Assembly (NCBI GenBank): GCA_902363825.1 | Contig: CABJBK010000008.1 | Coordinates: 1-64,000 of the forward strand | Reading direction: 5' to 3' | DNA: 64,000 nucleotides | Source: Lachnospiraceae bacterium | GTDB taxonomy: Bacteria > Bacillota > Clostridia > Lachnospirales > Lachnospiraceae | Shown: positions 1 through 8,227 of the stretch, in pieces | How the letters are laid out: each line of letters opens with the position of its first letter | Numbering within the stretch: position 1 is the stretch's first letter | Program-made: the position numbers and the translations under genes | Notes under the pieces: model-generated | Databases searched by the model: none | What the model was told of the DNA's origin: nothing | Seen by the model: only the letters and a program-made list of their open reading frames with translations

Positions 1-50
1 TTGAATCGCGTTCTTTGAATTATTCTCTTACGAATCTTTCAAGGTTATTT

Positions 51-75
51 CACTGTTCAGTTTTCAATGTCCTTT
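51..75 (-). promoter_or_regulatory. boxA-like leader of a presumed rRNA operon lying left of the window
   Basis: Read on the minus strand, positions 55-72 give a segment with the core TTGAAAACTGAAC, resembling the boxA-type leader that precedes 16S rRNA in Firmicutes. It lies downstream of three tandem strong promoters that all point toward position 1. The 16S gene itself is not in the window, so assignment to an rRNA operon is inference from promoter architecture plus this leader; a strong tRNA or other stable RNA operon would look similar. Confidence 0.5.
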
Positions 76-104
76 TATTTGTGCTCTCTTGCGACAGCTT
101 ATTC

Positions 105-133
105 ATTTTATCAAAATGTTTTCGCTGTGTCAA
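105..133 (-). promoter_or_regulatory. Tandem promoter, proximal copy (presumed rrn)
   Basis: Minus-strand TTGACA (128-133) and TAAAAT (105-110) separated by exactly 17 bases. It is the copy nearest to the boxA-like leader, and its -10 lies 72 bases from that of the middle promoter. Confidence 0.7.
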
Positions 134-176
134 GGACTTTTTTATTTTATTTTCTGTCGTTGACAGAGCAATAAAT

Positions 177-205
177 ACTATAACACGCAGATTCTGTAAT
201 GTCAA
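177..205 (-). promoter_or_regulatory. Tandem promoter, middle copy (presumed rrn)
   Basis: Minus-strand TTGACA (200-205), 17-base spacer, TATAGT (177-182). A near-consensus housekeeping sigma promoter pointing leftward. Its -10 is 71 bases from the distal one. Confidence 0.7.
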
Positions 206-247
206 TACCATCTTTGTGTTTTTGCTTTCCTCACGGTCAGCTTGTAT

Positions 248-276
248 ATACTACCATCTTATGTCTGCCCTGTCAA
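248..276 (-). promoter_or_regulatory. Tandem promoter, distal copy (presumed rrn)
   Basis: Minus-strand TTGACA (271-276), 17-base spacer, TAGTAT (248-253). First of three evenly spaced promoters. Between it and the radA stop (277-358) I see only a weak AT hairpin at 322-338 without a T-run, not a convincing terminator. Confidence 0.65.
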
Positions 277-358
277 CCACATTTCTACATCTTTTTTAAA
301 AAAAGTTTTTATCTCCGTTTTATTCAAATTGTTTGAATTGTTCACTCAACTTGCACTT

Positions 359-1720
359 TTACTTGGATACCAGCCGGAGCGCATCTTTTACGCTCTCCAC
401 GCCCTCTAACCGGATGCCTTCCACCGGCTGCATATTCTGCAAAGACACTTTTGGCAGAATACATCTGGTAAAGCCCAGCTTTTTTGCTTCCGCCACACGC
501 TGTTCCGCCATGCTGACCGCACGCACTTCCCCACTTAAGCCCACCTCTCCAAAACATATAGTTTTGTCGTCAATAGCGATTTCTTTGTAGCTGGATACCA
601 GTGCCAGTACGATGCCAAGGTCGATAGCCGGCTCGTTCATCCGGATCCCGCCTGCAATATTGACATAGGCATCACAGGCGGACATCTGCAAGCCCACCCG
701 TTTTTCCAGCACCGCCATCAGCAGATTGACTCGGTTATAATCTGTGCCCGCCGCTGTTCTCCGCGGAATTCCCAAATTGCTGTGGCACACCAGTGCCTGT
801 ACCTCGATCAGGATCGGACGCGTCCCCTCCATCGAGCATGCCACCACAGATCCGGAGGCGTCCTTCGGTCTTCCGTTTAACATATACTCGGATGGATTTT
901 CCACCTCGTGCAGACCATCCTGGCGCATTTCGAATACACCGATCTCATTCGTGGAACCGAAACGGTTTTTTACGCCACGCAGGATACGATAGGAAGCATG
1001 CCTGTCTCCCTCGAAATAAAGCACCGTATCTACCATATGTTCCAGCACGCGCGGTCCTGCAACAACGCCCTCTTTTGTCACATGTCCTACAATAAATATC
1101 GCTATGTCCATCCCCTTTGCAATCTGCATCAGTGTCCCCGTGGATTCGCGCACCTGGGAGACGCTCCCCGGTGCAGAGGATACGGTCTCGTTATACATGG
1201 TCTGTATGGAATCTATGACCACGATCTCCGGCTTTTCTTTTTTTATGATCTCATGGATCGTATCCAGATTTGTCTCGCAGAGCAAAGACAGGCTTTCCGA
1301 AAATTCCCCGATGCGTTCCGCACGGATCTTGATCTGCTGCAGCGACTCCTCTCCCGATATATAGAGCACCCGCTTACGCTGTCTGGAAAGATTTTTGCAC
1401 ACCTGCAAAAGCAGGGTTGATTTTCCGATCCCCGGGTCTCCGCCAACCAGAACCAGCGAGCCTTTTACAATGCCGCCTCCAAGCACTCGGTCCAGTTCCT
1501 CAATGTCTGTGGTAATGCGCATCTCTTCCCGGGTCTCGATCTGCGAAAGCGTGGACACGGTCACTTCATTTGCCGCACGCTTTCTTGCCGGCGAGTTTTT
1601 TTCCACTTTTTCTTCCACGAAGGTATTCCATGCATGACACCCCGGGCATTGCCCCATCCATTTTGCCGATTCATATCCGCATTCCTGGCAGAAAAATACG
1701 GATGTTTTTCCTTTTGCCAT
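359..1720 (-). CDS. radA: DNA repair protein RadA
   Basis: RadA/Sms, a RecA-like ATPase that promotes branch migration of recombination intermediates. Seen: an N-terminal four-cysteine zinc finger (CQECG then CPGC, about residues 11-28), Walker A GGDPGIGKST around residue 95, the RadA signature KNRFGSTNE near residue 250, and a C-terminal Lon-protease-like domain with GGIRMNEPAIDLG. At 453 residues it has the usual family length. The frame is open upstream to 1795, but that extension runs through an intrinsic terminator, whereas the ATG at 1720 has GGAGGA a few bases ahead and yields the canonical MAKGK start. It is followed by the leftward promoters of the presumed rRNA operon. Confidence 0.97.
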   Translation of the reverse strand: MAKGKTSVFFCQECGYESAKWMGQCPGCHAWNTFVEEKVEKNSPARKRAANEVTVSTLSQIETREEMRITTDIEELDRVLGGGIVKGSLVLVGGDPGIGKSTLLLQVCKNLSRQRKRVLYISGEESLQQIKIRAERIGEFSESLSLLCETNLDTIHEIIKKEKPEIVVIDSIQTMYNETVSSAPGSVSQVRESTGTLMQIAKGMDIAIFIVGHVTKEGVVAGPRVLEHMVDTVLYFEGDRHASYRILRGVKNRFGSTNEIGVFEMRQDGLHEVENPSEYMLNGRPKDASGSVVACSMEGTRPILIEVQALVCHSNLGIPRRTAAGTDYNRVNLLMAVLEKRVGLQMSACDAYVNIAGGIRMNEPAIDLGIVLALVSSYKEIAIDDKTICFGEVGLSGEVRAVSMAEQRVAEAKKLGFTRCILPKVSLQNMQPVEGIRLEGVESVKDALRLVSK

Positions 1721-1757
1721 CTGACTCCTCCTCACTTTGTATCTGCCCTGTAACATG

Positions 1758-1802
1758 AAAAAAGAGCGCATCAGAAGTCTGTCGCTTTCTTCCATGCGCT
1801 CT
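1758..1802 (-). terminator. Intrinsic terminator after the small conserved gene, just ahead of radA
   Basis: On the minus strand AGAGCGCAT (1794-1802) pairs with ATGCGCTCT (1763-1771), followed by a run of six T. The stem lies between the stop at 1843 and the radA start at 1720, so radA is either read through it or starts from an unseen promoter. Confidence 0.75.
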
Positions 1803-1842
1803 CTGTCTTTTTTAATTTTATCACTGCGGATCCCGCAACCGC

Positions 1843-2256
1843 TTATGCACGGACTACCGCTACTTTTACCGGTTTTTCCGGATCGAGTTCTACACTGATG
1901 GTCAGTTTGCCACCCAGATTTGTCTTCATCTGACCTGCCGAAACTCCTTCCACGGAAACCTGATAATCTTTTTCTTCTTCCAGCCCAAGGGTAATCTCTG
2001 CGTCTTCAGTGCCCTCTACCTGAAATGTCATTCCGTCTTCTGTCACAGAAAGCTCTGTCACAGCAGTTCCCGGTACAGATTCATAAACAAATATTCCATT
2101 GCGTTCCAGCTTGGTGATCTCACGGAACGTCTTTACTTTATATAAATCTCCGTCATGTTCAAAATTGTCCAGTTTTGCCTTTGCATCCAAGGAATAATCT
2201 CCAAAACTTATCGTTCCGTTTGCCTCTGTACGGATCAGCTCTTTAATTACAGCCAT
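1843..2256 (-). CDS. Conserved small hypothetical protein of Lachnospiraceae
   Basis: A 137-residue soluble protein with no signal peptide or membrane segment, opening MAVIKELIRTEANGTISFG. It is rich in short beta-strand-like stretches and acidic residues and resembles a family common in Lachnospiraceae, sometimes labelled endosialidase in databases. I see no glycosidase motif to support that label, so no function is assigned. A strong ribosome site (AGGAGG) lies about 8 bases before the ATG. The upstream gap holds a TATAAT-like -10 around 2330 and a small AGAAC/GTTCT hairpin. It lies between clpC and radA, both stress or repair genes, but has its own terminator. Confidence 0.85.
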   Translation of the reverse strand: MAVIKELIRTEANGTISFGDYSLDAKAKLDNFEHDGDLYKVKTFREITKLERNGIFVYESVPGTAVTELSVTEDGMTFQVEGTEDAEITLGLEEEKDYQVSVEGVSAGQMKTNLGGKLTISVELDPEKPVKVAVVRA

Positions 2257-2373
2257 TTCTTTATCCTCCTGTCAGTATGTGCGGCTCTCTCCACCACACC
2301 AGAACTTTTTGTTCTGTGCTATATTATATAATACCGGTAGCTATTTTTCCAGCTAATTTCTATAAAATTACTA

Positions 2374-4827
2374 TTAATTTTTTACGGTAAAATGCACCTC
2401 ATCTTTGCGTATTCCTGCATCCACCACGTCTCCGCCTTTGATATTTCCGGACAGTATCTCCTCTGCCAGTGTATCCTCGATCTTGGTCTGGATCATGCGC
2501 CGGAGCGGACGTGCCCCGTACTTCGGATCATATGCTTTTTCCACGATATATTTTTTCACGGAATCGCGGATATTTAATGTAATATCCATCTGTTCCTTGC
2601 AGCGTTTCACCAGTGACCTTGTCATTAATGTGACGATCTGTTTCATGTCATCCTTATTCAGCGTACGGAACACGATGATATCATCAATACGGTTTAAAAA
2701 TTCCGGCTTAAAGATCCGTTTTACCTCTTCCATCACGCCGTTTTTCATGCGCTCATAGGTATGTTTTTCACTCTCCGCCGATGCAAACCCGAGATTTTTC
2801 GGCTCCACGATCGACTGCGCACCCGCATTGGATGTCATGATGATGATCGTATTTTTAAAGTCTACTTTTCTGCCCTGCGCATCGGTAATATGGCCGTCAT
2901 CGAGCACCTGGAGCAGTACGTTAAACACATCCGGATGCGCCTTTTCGATCTCATCAAAGAGAATGACAGAATATGGATTTCTGCGCACTTTTTCACTGAG
3001 CTGTCCACCCTCTTCATATCCCACATATCCAGGCGGTGAGCCGATCATTTTGGAGACACTGTGCTTTTCCATATATTCGGACATATCAACGCGGATCATC
3101 GCGCTCTCGTCGCCAAACATAGCTTCCGCCAGTGCCTTGGATATCTCTGTTTTTCCGACGCCTGTCGGGCCTAAAAACAGGAAAGATCCGATCGGTCTGC
3201 CCGCATCCTTCAAGCCGACACGTCCCCGCCGCACTGCCCGTGCGACCGCGCTCACGGCTTCTTCCTGTCCCACCACGCGTTTGTGGAGTGTTTTTTCCAG
3301 TTTTTTCAGGCGGGCTGCCTCATCTTCTGTCAGCTTGCTCACCGGAATTTTTGTCCACTCTGCCACAACTGCCGCAATCTGGTTTTCTCCAACGGTAAGC
3401 TGCTTTCGATTGGCATCTTTATGATATTTCTTTACTGCTTTTTCGTATTTTTTTTCTAACTCTTCTTTTTCACACTTGATCTCTGACGCGTGTTCAAATT
3501 CCTGGCGAATCAGTGCCTGTTCCAGTTCCTGTTCCAATGACCGGATCTTTGTCTCATAACCGGAAATCTGCTCCGGTGTCTTAAATCCGGTCAGACGCAC
3601 CCGCGCTGCCGCTTCATCCATAAGATCGATCGCCTTATCCGGCAGGAAACGGTCATTGATATAGCGTGTGGATAGCGTTACTGCCGCCGCAATGCCCTCA
3701 TCTGTGATCGTAACATGATGATGTGCCTCATACTGCGGGCGCAGTCCTTTTAAGATCCGAACGGTCTGCTCCGCAGAAGGTTCCTCAATATTGACCGGCT
3801 GGAAACGGCGCTCCAGTGCTGCGTCTTTTTCAATGTATTTGCGGTATTCTTCGATCGTGGTCGCACCGATCAGCTGGATCTCTCCGCGTGCAAGAGACGG
3901 TTTTAAAATATTAGACGCGTCGATCGCGCCTTCCGCTCCTCCGGCTCCAATGATCGTATGCAGTTCATCTAAAAAGAGCAGGATATTGCCCGCCAGGATC
4001 ACCTCGCGGATCACGCGCTTGATCCGTTCCTCAAACTCTCCACGGTATTTTGATCCCGCTACCATTCCGGAGAGATCTAAGGTCACCACGCGTTTTCCGG
4101 CAACCGTCTCCGGCACCAGCCCGGACGCGATGCGCTCTGCCAGTCCTTCTGCGATCGCGGTTTTTCCGACACCCGGTTCCCCGATCAGGCACGGATTGTT
4201 TTTTCCTCTGCGGCTCAGTATCTGGATCACACGGTCGATCTCTTTTTCTCTGCCTATTACAGGATCCAGTTCTCCATTTGCCGCCATACGGGTAAGATCG
4301 CGGGAATACTGATCCAGTGTCGGTGTCAGTTCCGCATTGGCACGTTTTCCGTTCTTCGTTCCCTGAAGTTCCTCTTTGTACTGATTCGGATCTTCTCCCA
4401 TTGCGATCAGTATCTCAACAAACAGCTTGGACAGATTTACCCCCAGTGTATTGAGAAGACGCACCGCCGCGCAGTCCGTCTCCTTGATCAGTGCGATCAG
4501 GAGGTGTTCCGTCCCAACTTCCCTGCAATGAAAACGCTCGGCTTCTTTATCCGCGTTTTCTAAAACTTTTTCTGTTCTCGGGGAATATCCGTCCGGGTCT
4601 AACACCGCAACAGAAGCTGACGGTGCGATCAGATCCTCGATCAGTTCCGTCAGCTTTTCCTCCTCTATTCCTGCATCCAATAATACTTTTGCGGCAACAC
4701 CAGTCCGCTCCCGCAGCAGCCCGACCAGAATATGTTCCGTTCCAATATAGTTATGGTGCATGACTTTTGATGTTTTCGCAGCAAGGTCCATTGCCTTTTT
4801 TGCTTTTTTTGTATATGGCTTTTGCAT
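2374..4827 (-). CDS. clpC: ATP-dependent Clp protease ATP-binding subunit ClpC
   Basis: Class I Hsp100 unfoldase that feeds proteins to ClpP. At 817 residues it matches ClpC. Seen in order: N-terminal Clp_N repeats (about 1-145), first AAA+ module with [14 protein letters not shown] and the [15 protein letters not shown]alker B region, a short coiled M-domain (about 420-490) as in ClpC rather than ClpB, second AAA+ module with [14 protein letters not shown], and a C-terminal small domain. The ATG is preceded by GGAGG. It follows the GntR gene by 13 bases and so is probably co-transcribed with it. The usual ctsR-mcsA-mcsB partners are absent, so CtsR/McsB-type control is replaced or located elsewhere. 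Confidence 0.96.
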   Translation of the reverse strand: MQKPYTKKAKKAMDLAAKTSKVMHHNYIGTEHILVGLLRERTGVAAKVLLDAGIEEEKLTELIEDLIAPSASVAVLDPDGYSPRTEKVLENADKEAERFHCREVGTEHLLIALIKETDCAAVRLLNTLGVNLSKLFVEILIAMGEDPNQYKEELQGTKNGKRANAELTPTLDQYSRDLTRMAANGELDPVIGREKEIDRVIQILSRRGKNNPCLIGEPGVGKTAIAEGLAERIASGLVPETVAGKRVVTLDLSGMVAGSKYRGEFEERIKRVIREVILAGNILLFLDELHTIIGAGGAEGAIDASNILKPSLARGEIQLIGATTIEEYRKYIEKDAALERRFQPVNIEEPSAEQTVRILKGLRPQYEAHHHVTITDEGIAAAVTLSTRYINDRFLPDKAIDLMDEAAARVRLTGFKTPEQISGYETKIRSLEQELEQALIRQEFEHASEIKCEKEELEKKYEKAVKKYHKDANRKQLTVGENQIAAVVAEWTKIPVSKLTEDEAARLKKLEKTLHKRVVGQEEAVSAVARAVRRGRVGLKDAGRPIGSFLFLGPTGVGKTEISKALAEAMFGDESAMIRVDMSEYMEKHSVSKMIGSPPGYVGYEEGGQLSEKVRRNPYSVILFDEIEKAHPDVFNVLLQVLDDGHITDAQGRKVDFKNTIIIMTSNAGAQSIVEPKNLGFASAESEKHTYERMKNGVMEEVKRIFKPEFLNRIDDIIVFRTLNKDDMKQIVTLMTRSLVKRCKEQMDITLNIRDSVKKYIVEKAYDPKYGARPLRRMIQTKIEDTLAEEILSGNIKGGDVVDAGIRKDEVHFTVKN

Positions 4828-4840
4828 AAGTCATCCTCCA

Positions 4841-5209
4841 TTAATAAAAATTGTCGTAAATTTCATCTATCAGATCATGGATTTCCTGTCTTGAAATATT
4901 TTTACACCTGGCTCTCGCAAGCACCATCCGCAGCGCCTCCCCGGTCTCCTCAAGTGCCCGGATCCGGTCTGCATCCAGTGCGATCACCGCGCCGGTACGT
5001 TTACTCAACGTCAGAAATCCCTCCTCACGCAGCATGCTGTACGCTTTATTTACCGTATGCATATTGATCCCGACCGTATCCGCGAGCTGCCGCACCGACG
5101 GAAGCGTATCTCCCTCATGCAGCTGTCTGGTTGCAATTCCCATGATCACCTGATTGCGCAGCTGCATATAAAAAGCCTCATCGCTTTCAAAATCTATTTC
5201 CAGAACCAT
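4841..5209 (-). CDS. GntR family (YtrA-type) transcriptional regulator
   Basis: Short 122-residue regulator with an N-terminal winged helix: LHEGDTLPSVRQLADTVGIN, then HTVNKAYSMLREEGFL, typical of GntR proteins. The C-terminal part is only about 45 residues, as in the YtrA subfamily, too short for a FadR or UTRA effector domain. YtrA-type regulators often control ABC transporters or membrane-stress genes. Here it sits between the cadherin-like membrane protein (11 bases upstream) and clpC (13 bases downstream), so autoregulation of this three-gene unit is plausible but inferred. Confidence 0.9.
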   Translation of the reverse strand: MVLEIDFESDEAFYMQLRNQVIMGIATRQLHEGDTLPSVRQLADTVGINMHTVNKAYSMLREEGFLTLSKRTGAVIALDADRIRALEETGEALRMVLARARCKNISRQEIHDLIDEIYDNFY

Positions 5210-5220
5210 ATCTTTTCTTC

Positions 5221-6393
5221 CTATAAGTCATTGAAATCAATAACTTCCAGTTTATCCTCCGTACTTTCTCTTCTGCCGTGTTTTTTTCTGGAAGAACGCT
5301 CTCTTTTTCTTGTTTCCGGTTCCTCCTGTTCAAACTCTTCATCATAAGCCGTGTCATAATCTTCTTCCGGTTCGTCCTCTTCGTAATCTACCTCGTCCTC
5401 ATATGCCTCGTCTTCGTCATAGTCTTCTTCGTAGTCTTCCTCTACGTCGTAGTCCTCGTCGTCTTCGTAATCGTCATCATCCGCTTCTGCATCGTCGTCT
5501 GCATCTTCTTCGCCGTAATCTTCTTCATTTTCTATTTCATCTGTCTCTTCCGGCTCATTTCCACGATCTTCGGCTTCTTCGTAGTCCTCCTCATAGTCTT
5601 CCCCGTAATCCTCGTCGTAGCCATCTTCTGCATAATCATCTTCTTCATATCCATTCTCTTCGTAGTCATCATCATCGAAGAGATTATCCTCTTCCTGATC
5701 TTTTCTTCTGCGCCAGAACAGGATCAGACAGATGACCGCAAGTGCGACACACGCTCCCGTCAACCCATAGATTTTGCTCTGATCATGCTTTTTTAACTCC
5801 TCATATTTGTCATGCAGACTGTCATATTTTTCTTTCAACGCCTCATACTGTTCCGCAGGTGTACTGTCAGACTCCATCTGCTCATCCGACGAATCTATGC
5901 CATCCGCTACCGGCACGGACTCTTCTGTTTCCGCGATCGGTACCACGTCTGTTTCATCCCCGGTACCGGTTCCGTCAAGATCTCCGCCCGCCACGCCTGC
6001 CGCATTGGCAGTTTCTCTGGTCACTGTGATCTTATAGGTCGCCGCTGACCCGTTCTCCGCTGTCACCACGATACTGATCAGATTCTCACCCTCAGAAAGA
6101 TTGGTATTCCCGCTGATCGAAGTGATCGATGCTTTCGCATTCGTCGTCCGTGCCGACACTTCTACTTCTGTCACATCGTTTGGTACGGTTGCTGTATATT
6201 TTGTTACTCCCGCCTGTAATGCCGGTGAGATCTGTCCTTCCGACAAAGACAGGGAGGAGAGGGAATTATCATCGGATGCCGCTGCCTGTCCATTCTCCGA
6301 TGTCACTGCTGTCGCATGCACCGTCACCGGCTGTCCACTGCAAAGTATCGTTCCCGCCATCATTATGATTACTATTTTCTTTATGTGCTTCAT
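5221..6393 (-). CDS. Cadherin-like domain membrane protein with long acidic tail
   Basis: A 390-residue protein. Layout: signal peptide (MKHIKKIVIIMMAGTILCSG), a cadherin-like beta-sandwich domain about residues 45-125 (VTKYTATVPNDVTEVEV and ATYKITVTRE are typical), a Ser/Thr/Asp linker, a short coiled coil (about 183-203), one transmembrane helix (about 208-226) ending in WRRRK, then roughly 135 residues almost entirely Asp, Glu and Tyr, and a basic patch before the C-terminus. The topology places the sandwich outside and the acidic tail in the cytoplasm. Function is unknown. It is first in a unit with the GntR gene and clpC, suggesting an envelope-sensing or anchoring role, which is inference only. 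Confidence 0.88.
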   Translation of the reverse strand: MKHIKKIVIIMMAGTILCSGQPVTVHATAVTSENGQAAASDDNSLSSLSLSEGQISPALQAGVTKYTATVPNDVTEVEVSARTTNAKASITSISGNTNLSEGENLISIVVTAENGSAATYKITVTRETANAAGVAGGDLDGTGTGDETDVVPIAETEESVPVADGIDSSDEQMESDSTPAEQYEALKEKYDSLHDKYEELKKHDQSKIYGLTGACVALAVICLILFWRRRKDQEEDNLFDDDDYEENGYEEDDYAEDGYDEDYGEDYEEDYEEAEDRGNEPEETDEIENEEDYGEEDADDDAEADDDDYEDDEDYDVEEDYEEDYDEDEAYEDEVDYEEDEPEEDYDTAYDEEFEQEEPETRKRERSSRKKHGRRESTEDKLEVIDFNDL

Positions 6394-6476
6394 CTTATCT
6401 CCTACGCTCCTGCGCCATATCTATGGCTTTCGTATATCCGCGGGCAGCCATTTTCCATCCGCCTACAGTTAGTCTT

Positions 6477-6505
6477 ATTATAGGAAATAATGCATAACCA
6501 GTCAA
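6477..6505 (-). promoter_or_regulatory. Promoter of the cadherin-like protein - GntR - clpC unit
   Basis: Minus-strand TTGACT (6500-6505), 17-base spacer, TATAAT (6477-6482), about 85 bases before the ATG at 6393, whose ribosome site is TAGGAGA. A consensus -10 of this quality suggests steady expression. I see no CtsR-type operator. Confidence 0.72.
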
Positions 6506-6530
6506 CCTTAATCTGTCGATAAATCCAGGC

Positions 6531-6890
6531 TCACCCATCCGCCTGTTTTCCCTGCTGCCATGCCAGCGCCGCTTCCGGCACACAGGCGCGGTCATCGATA
6601 TAGATATCCGCAAATATTTTCCGCGCATTGCTTCCGTAGCGCATTTTGATTTCATCTAAATTATCATTGACCGCGTCAAAAGCCAGCCCTTGTCTTCCGC
6701 ACCACAGCACCGCTTCCAAGAGCAGCTCGCCGCAGCGGCAGGTCCAGAGGATCAGCCTGCTCCCGTTTTCTTTTTCCCCGGCCAGCCACCGGATCAGCCC
6801 CCGGTTGGGTGCTCCAATCCCCGGATAGCAGTCCGCACAGAGTGTCCCGTCAAAATCTACGGCAATGATCGGCTTTCTCTTTTCTTCCAT
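6531..6890 (-). CDS. Small HAD-like phosphatase-fold protein
   Basis: A 119-residue protein with the haloacid dehalogenase motif I, IIAVDFDGTL (about residues 9-18), motif II-like LILWTCR (about 46-52), and a late acidic motif IFADIYIDDRA (about 92-102). It has no cap domain and is close in size to the small HAD-like hydrolases also seen in phages. Substrate is unknown. The ATG follows directly on the T-run of a terminator hairpin, and its likely ribosome site (AAAGGGAG) is inside the 3' arm of that hairpin, so translation may depend on whether the hairpin forms. No conserved neighbour points to a pathway. Confidence 0.8.
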   Translation of the reverse strand: MEEKRKPIIAVDFDGTLCADCYPGIGAPNRGLIRWLAGEKENGSRLILWTCRCGELLLEAVLWCGRQGLAFDAVNDNLDEIKMRYGSNARKIFADIYIDDRACVPEAALAWQQGKQADG

Positions 6891-6952
6891 AAAAAAACAC
6901 GCTCCCTTTCCACCTGACTTTGTGATAGATCAAGTGTAAAGGAAAACGTGTT
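6891..6952 (-). terminator. Terminator after the EFR1 gene, abutting the HAD-like start codon
   Basis: On the minus strand AACACG (6947-6952) pairs with CGTGTT (6896-6901), extended by a TTTTCC/GGAAAG segment and followed by seven T that end at the base before the HAD-like ATG. The loop is long (about 30 bases), which weakens the case, but the T-run position is typical. Confidence 0.5.
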
Positions 6953-7012
6953 CCATATGTGGTACATATGTTATGTAAATTGGCATTCCGCTTAAAGCTG
7001 CATTTTCTCCGG

Positions 7013-7813
7013 TCAGAGAAATTTTTCAATGCATATCTGTTCCACCACTTCTTTGCCGATCAGGGTGATCGCCTGTGCGGGGCAGGCACTGATACACCGA
7101 TAGCACATCGTACAGTTTCCTTTCTGATGCGGAATCTTCCCGTTCATAAAAAGATTTTCCCTCGGACAACATGCCGCGCACTGCCCGCAGCCCATGCATT
7201 TTTTCGTATCGATCTTAAGCGCGTTTTTATATTTTTGTGCCGCATTCCAAAAATACAGCCGCTGTCCGAACAGTCCGAGCAGGTGGGAAAAAACTCCAAG
7301 TCCCTGCCTCGGCATTTTTCCCTGTTTGATCCTCTCCGCCGTCCGCCGCACCTTTTCTCCTGCCGCCGCGACGATCTGTCTGTTTTCTTTCTCGGGTTTG
7401 ATCAGCGTCTTTACGTCCGCGACAGAATCAGGCATCCGGATATGTACGCCTCCTGTGACCACCGCGCCGTATTTTTTCAGCAGACGTGCCGCCACACCTG
7501 TTCCGTCTCCGGAAAATAAACCCATGGTCGCCACGAGAAATACCTGTTTTCCACGCCAGCATTCACGGTTTTGTTCGATAAAAACACGGACAATATCCGG
7601 CAGATTGCTGTATTGGATCGGATAGGCAAGGATCAGCGCTTCGTGGGAACGGAGCACTTCTACCGCTTCCTTTTTCTCTATCGGACAGGGTATCTCCTTC
7701 CTCCCCAGGCTGTCCGACAGAAGCGACACGCAGTATCTGGTATTTCCGGTTCCACTGAAATAAAGCACGCCCCAGTCGGTCTTTTCTCTCTCATTTTTAT
7801 GCTTCTGTCCCAC
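7013..7813 (-). CDS. EFR1-type protein: flavodoxin domain fused to 2[4Fe-4S] ferredoxin
   Basis: An electron-transfer protein of about 266 residues. The N-terminal half is a flavodoxin-like FMN domain (VLYFSGTGNTRYCVSLL is the phosphate-binding loop, with a later YPIQYSNLP). The C-terminal part carries two cluster motifs, CMGCGQCAACCP and CTMCYRCISACP. I chose the GTG at 7813 because AAGGGAG lies six bases ahead of it; an in-frame ATG at 7831 has a poorer site. Either start overlaps the end of the FMN-binding gene, implying translational coupling. Together with that gene and the TetR gene it forms a small redox unit. Electron donor and acceptor are unknown. Confidence 0.88.
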   Translation of the reverse strand: MGQKHKNEREKTDWGVLYFSGTGNTRYCVSLLSDSLGRKEIPCPIEKKEAVEVLRSHEALILAYPIQYSNLPDIVRVFIEQNRECWRGKQVFLVATMGLFSGDGTGVAARLLKKYGAVVTGGVHIRMPDSVADVKTLIKPEKENRQIVAAAGEKVRRTAERIKQGKMPRQGLGVFSHLLGLFGQRLYFWNAAQKYKNALKIDTKKCMGCGQCAACCPRENLFMNGKIPHQKGNCTMCYRCISACPAQAITLIGKEVVEQICIEKFL

Positions 7814-8207
7814 TGTCCGCTCCCTTCTCAAGCGCCCGCTCGATTGCCTGTAAGATCACCAGGCTGGAATTGGTGGCCCCGCTCACCGTTTCAACATCCG
7901 TTGTCTGCTCCGTCAAAACCTCATCCACTACTTTTTCTGCCCTTTTTCCCCGGCCATTTTTGTGCTCTACCAATACGATATCCACGATTTTTTCCTCTTT
8001 TACCGTAACCTTTACACGCGCACGGACAAATCCGGCATCGCTTTCCCCCTCATAGGTTCCGTCCGAAACTCCCTCTGCCGTCATATCTGTGATCTCTATG
8101 TTATCTACTGTGTTTTTGTAGGACAGGAAGCTGGCATAATACGTTACGCCGCCACTGACTGCCACCAGAAGAATTACCGCCGCGATCTTATTTTTCCATG
8201 ATCTCAT
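7797..8207 (-). CDS. FMN-binding domain protein, membrane anchored
   Basis: A 136-residue protein with an N-terminal signal anchor (KIAAVILLVAVSGGVTYYA) and one FMN-binding domain of the RnfG/NqrC C-terminal type. The motif TVSGATNSS near residue 108 is the flavinylation signature in which Thr receives FMN covalently from ApbE; the more usual preceding Asp is replaced by Glu or Thr here. Topology puts the flavin on the outer face, as in extracellular flavin-based electron-transfer systems. It lies 20 bases after the TetR gene and overlaps the EFR1 gene, so the pair may move electrons across the membrane. No apbE gene is in the window. Confidence 0.88.
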   Translation of the reverse strand: MRSWKNKIAAVILLVAVSGGVTYYASFLSYKNTVDNIEITDMTAEGVSDGTYEGESDAGFVRARVKVTVKEEKIVDIVLVEHKNGRGKRAEKVVDEVLTEQTTDVETVSGATNSSLVILQAIERALEKGADSGTEA

Positions 8208-8227
8208 TTTTTCTCTCCTTTTCCTCT

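Noticed and set aside
322..338. Terminator after radA
   Set aside because: ATTCAAA/TTTGAAT forms a 7-bp AT hairpin without a following T-run, too weak to call.
5360..5690. Possible CRISPR or tandem repeat array
   Set aside because: The apparent repetition is irregular GAA/GAT codons of an acidic protein tail with no constant unit and spacer pattern.
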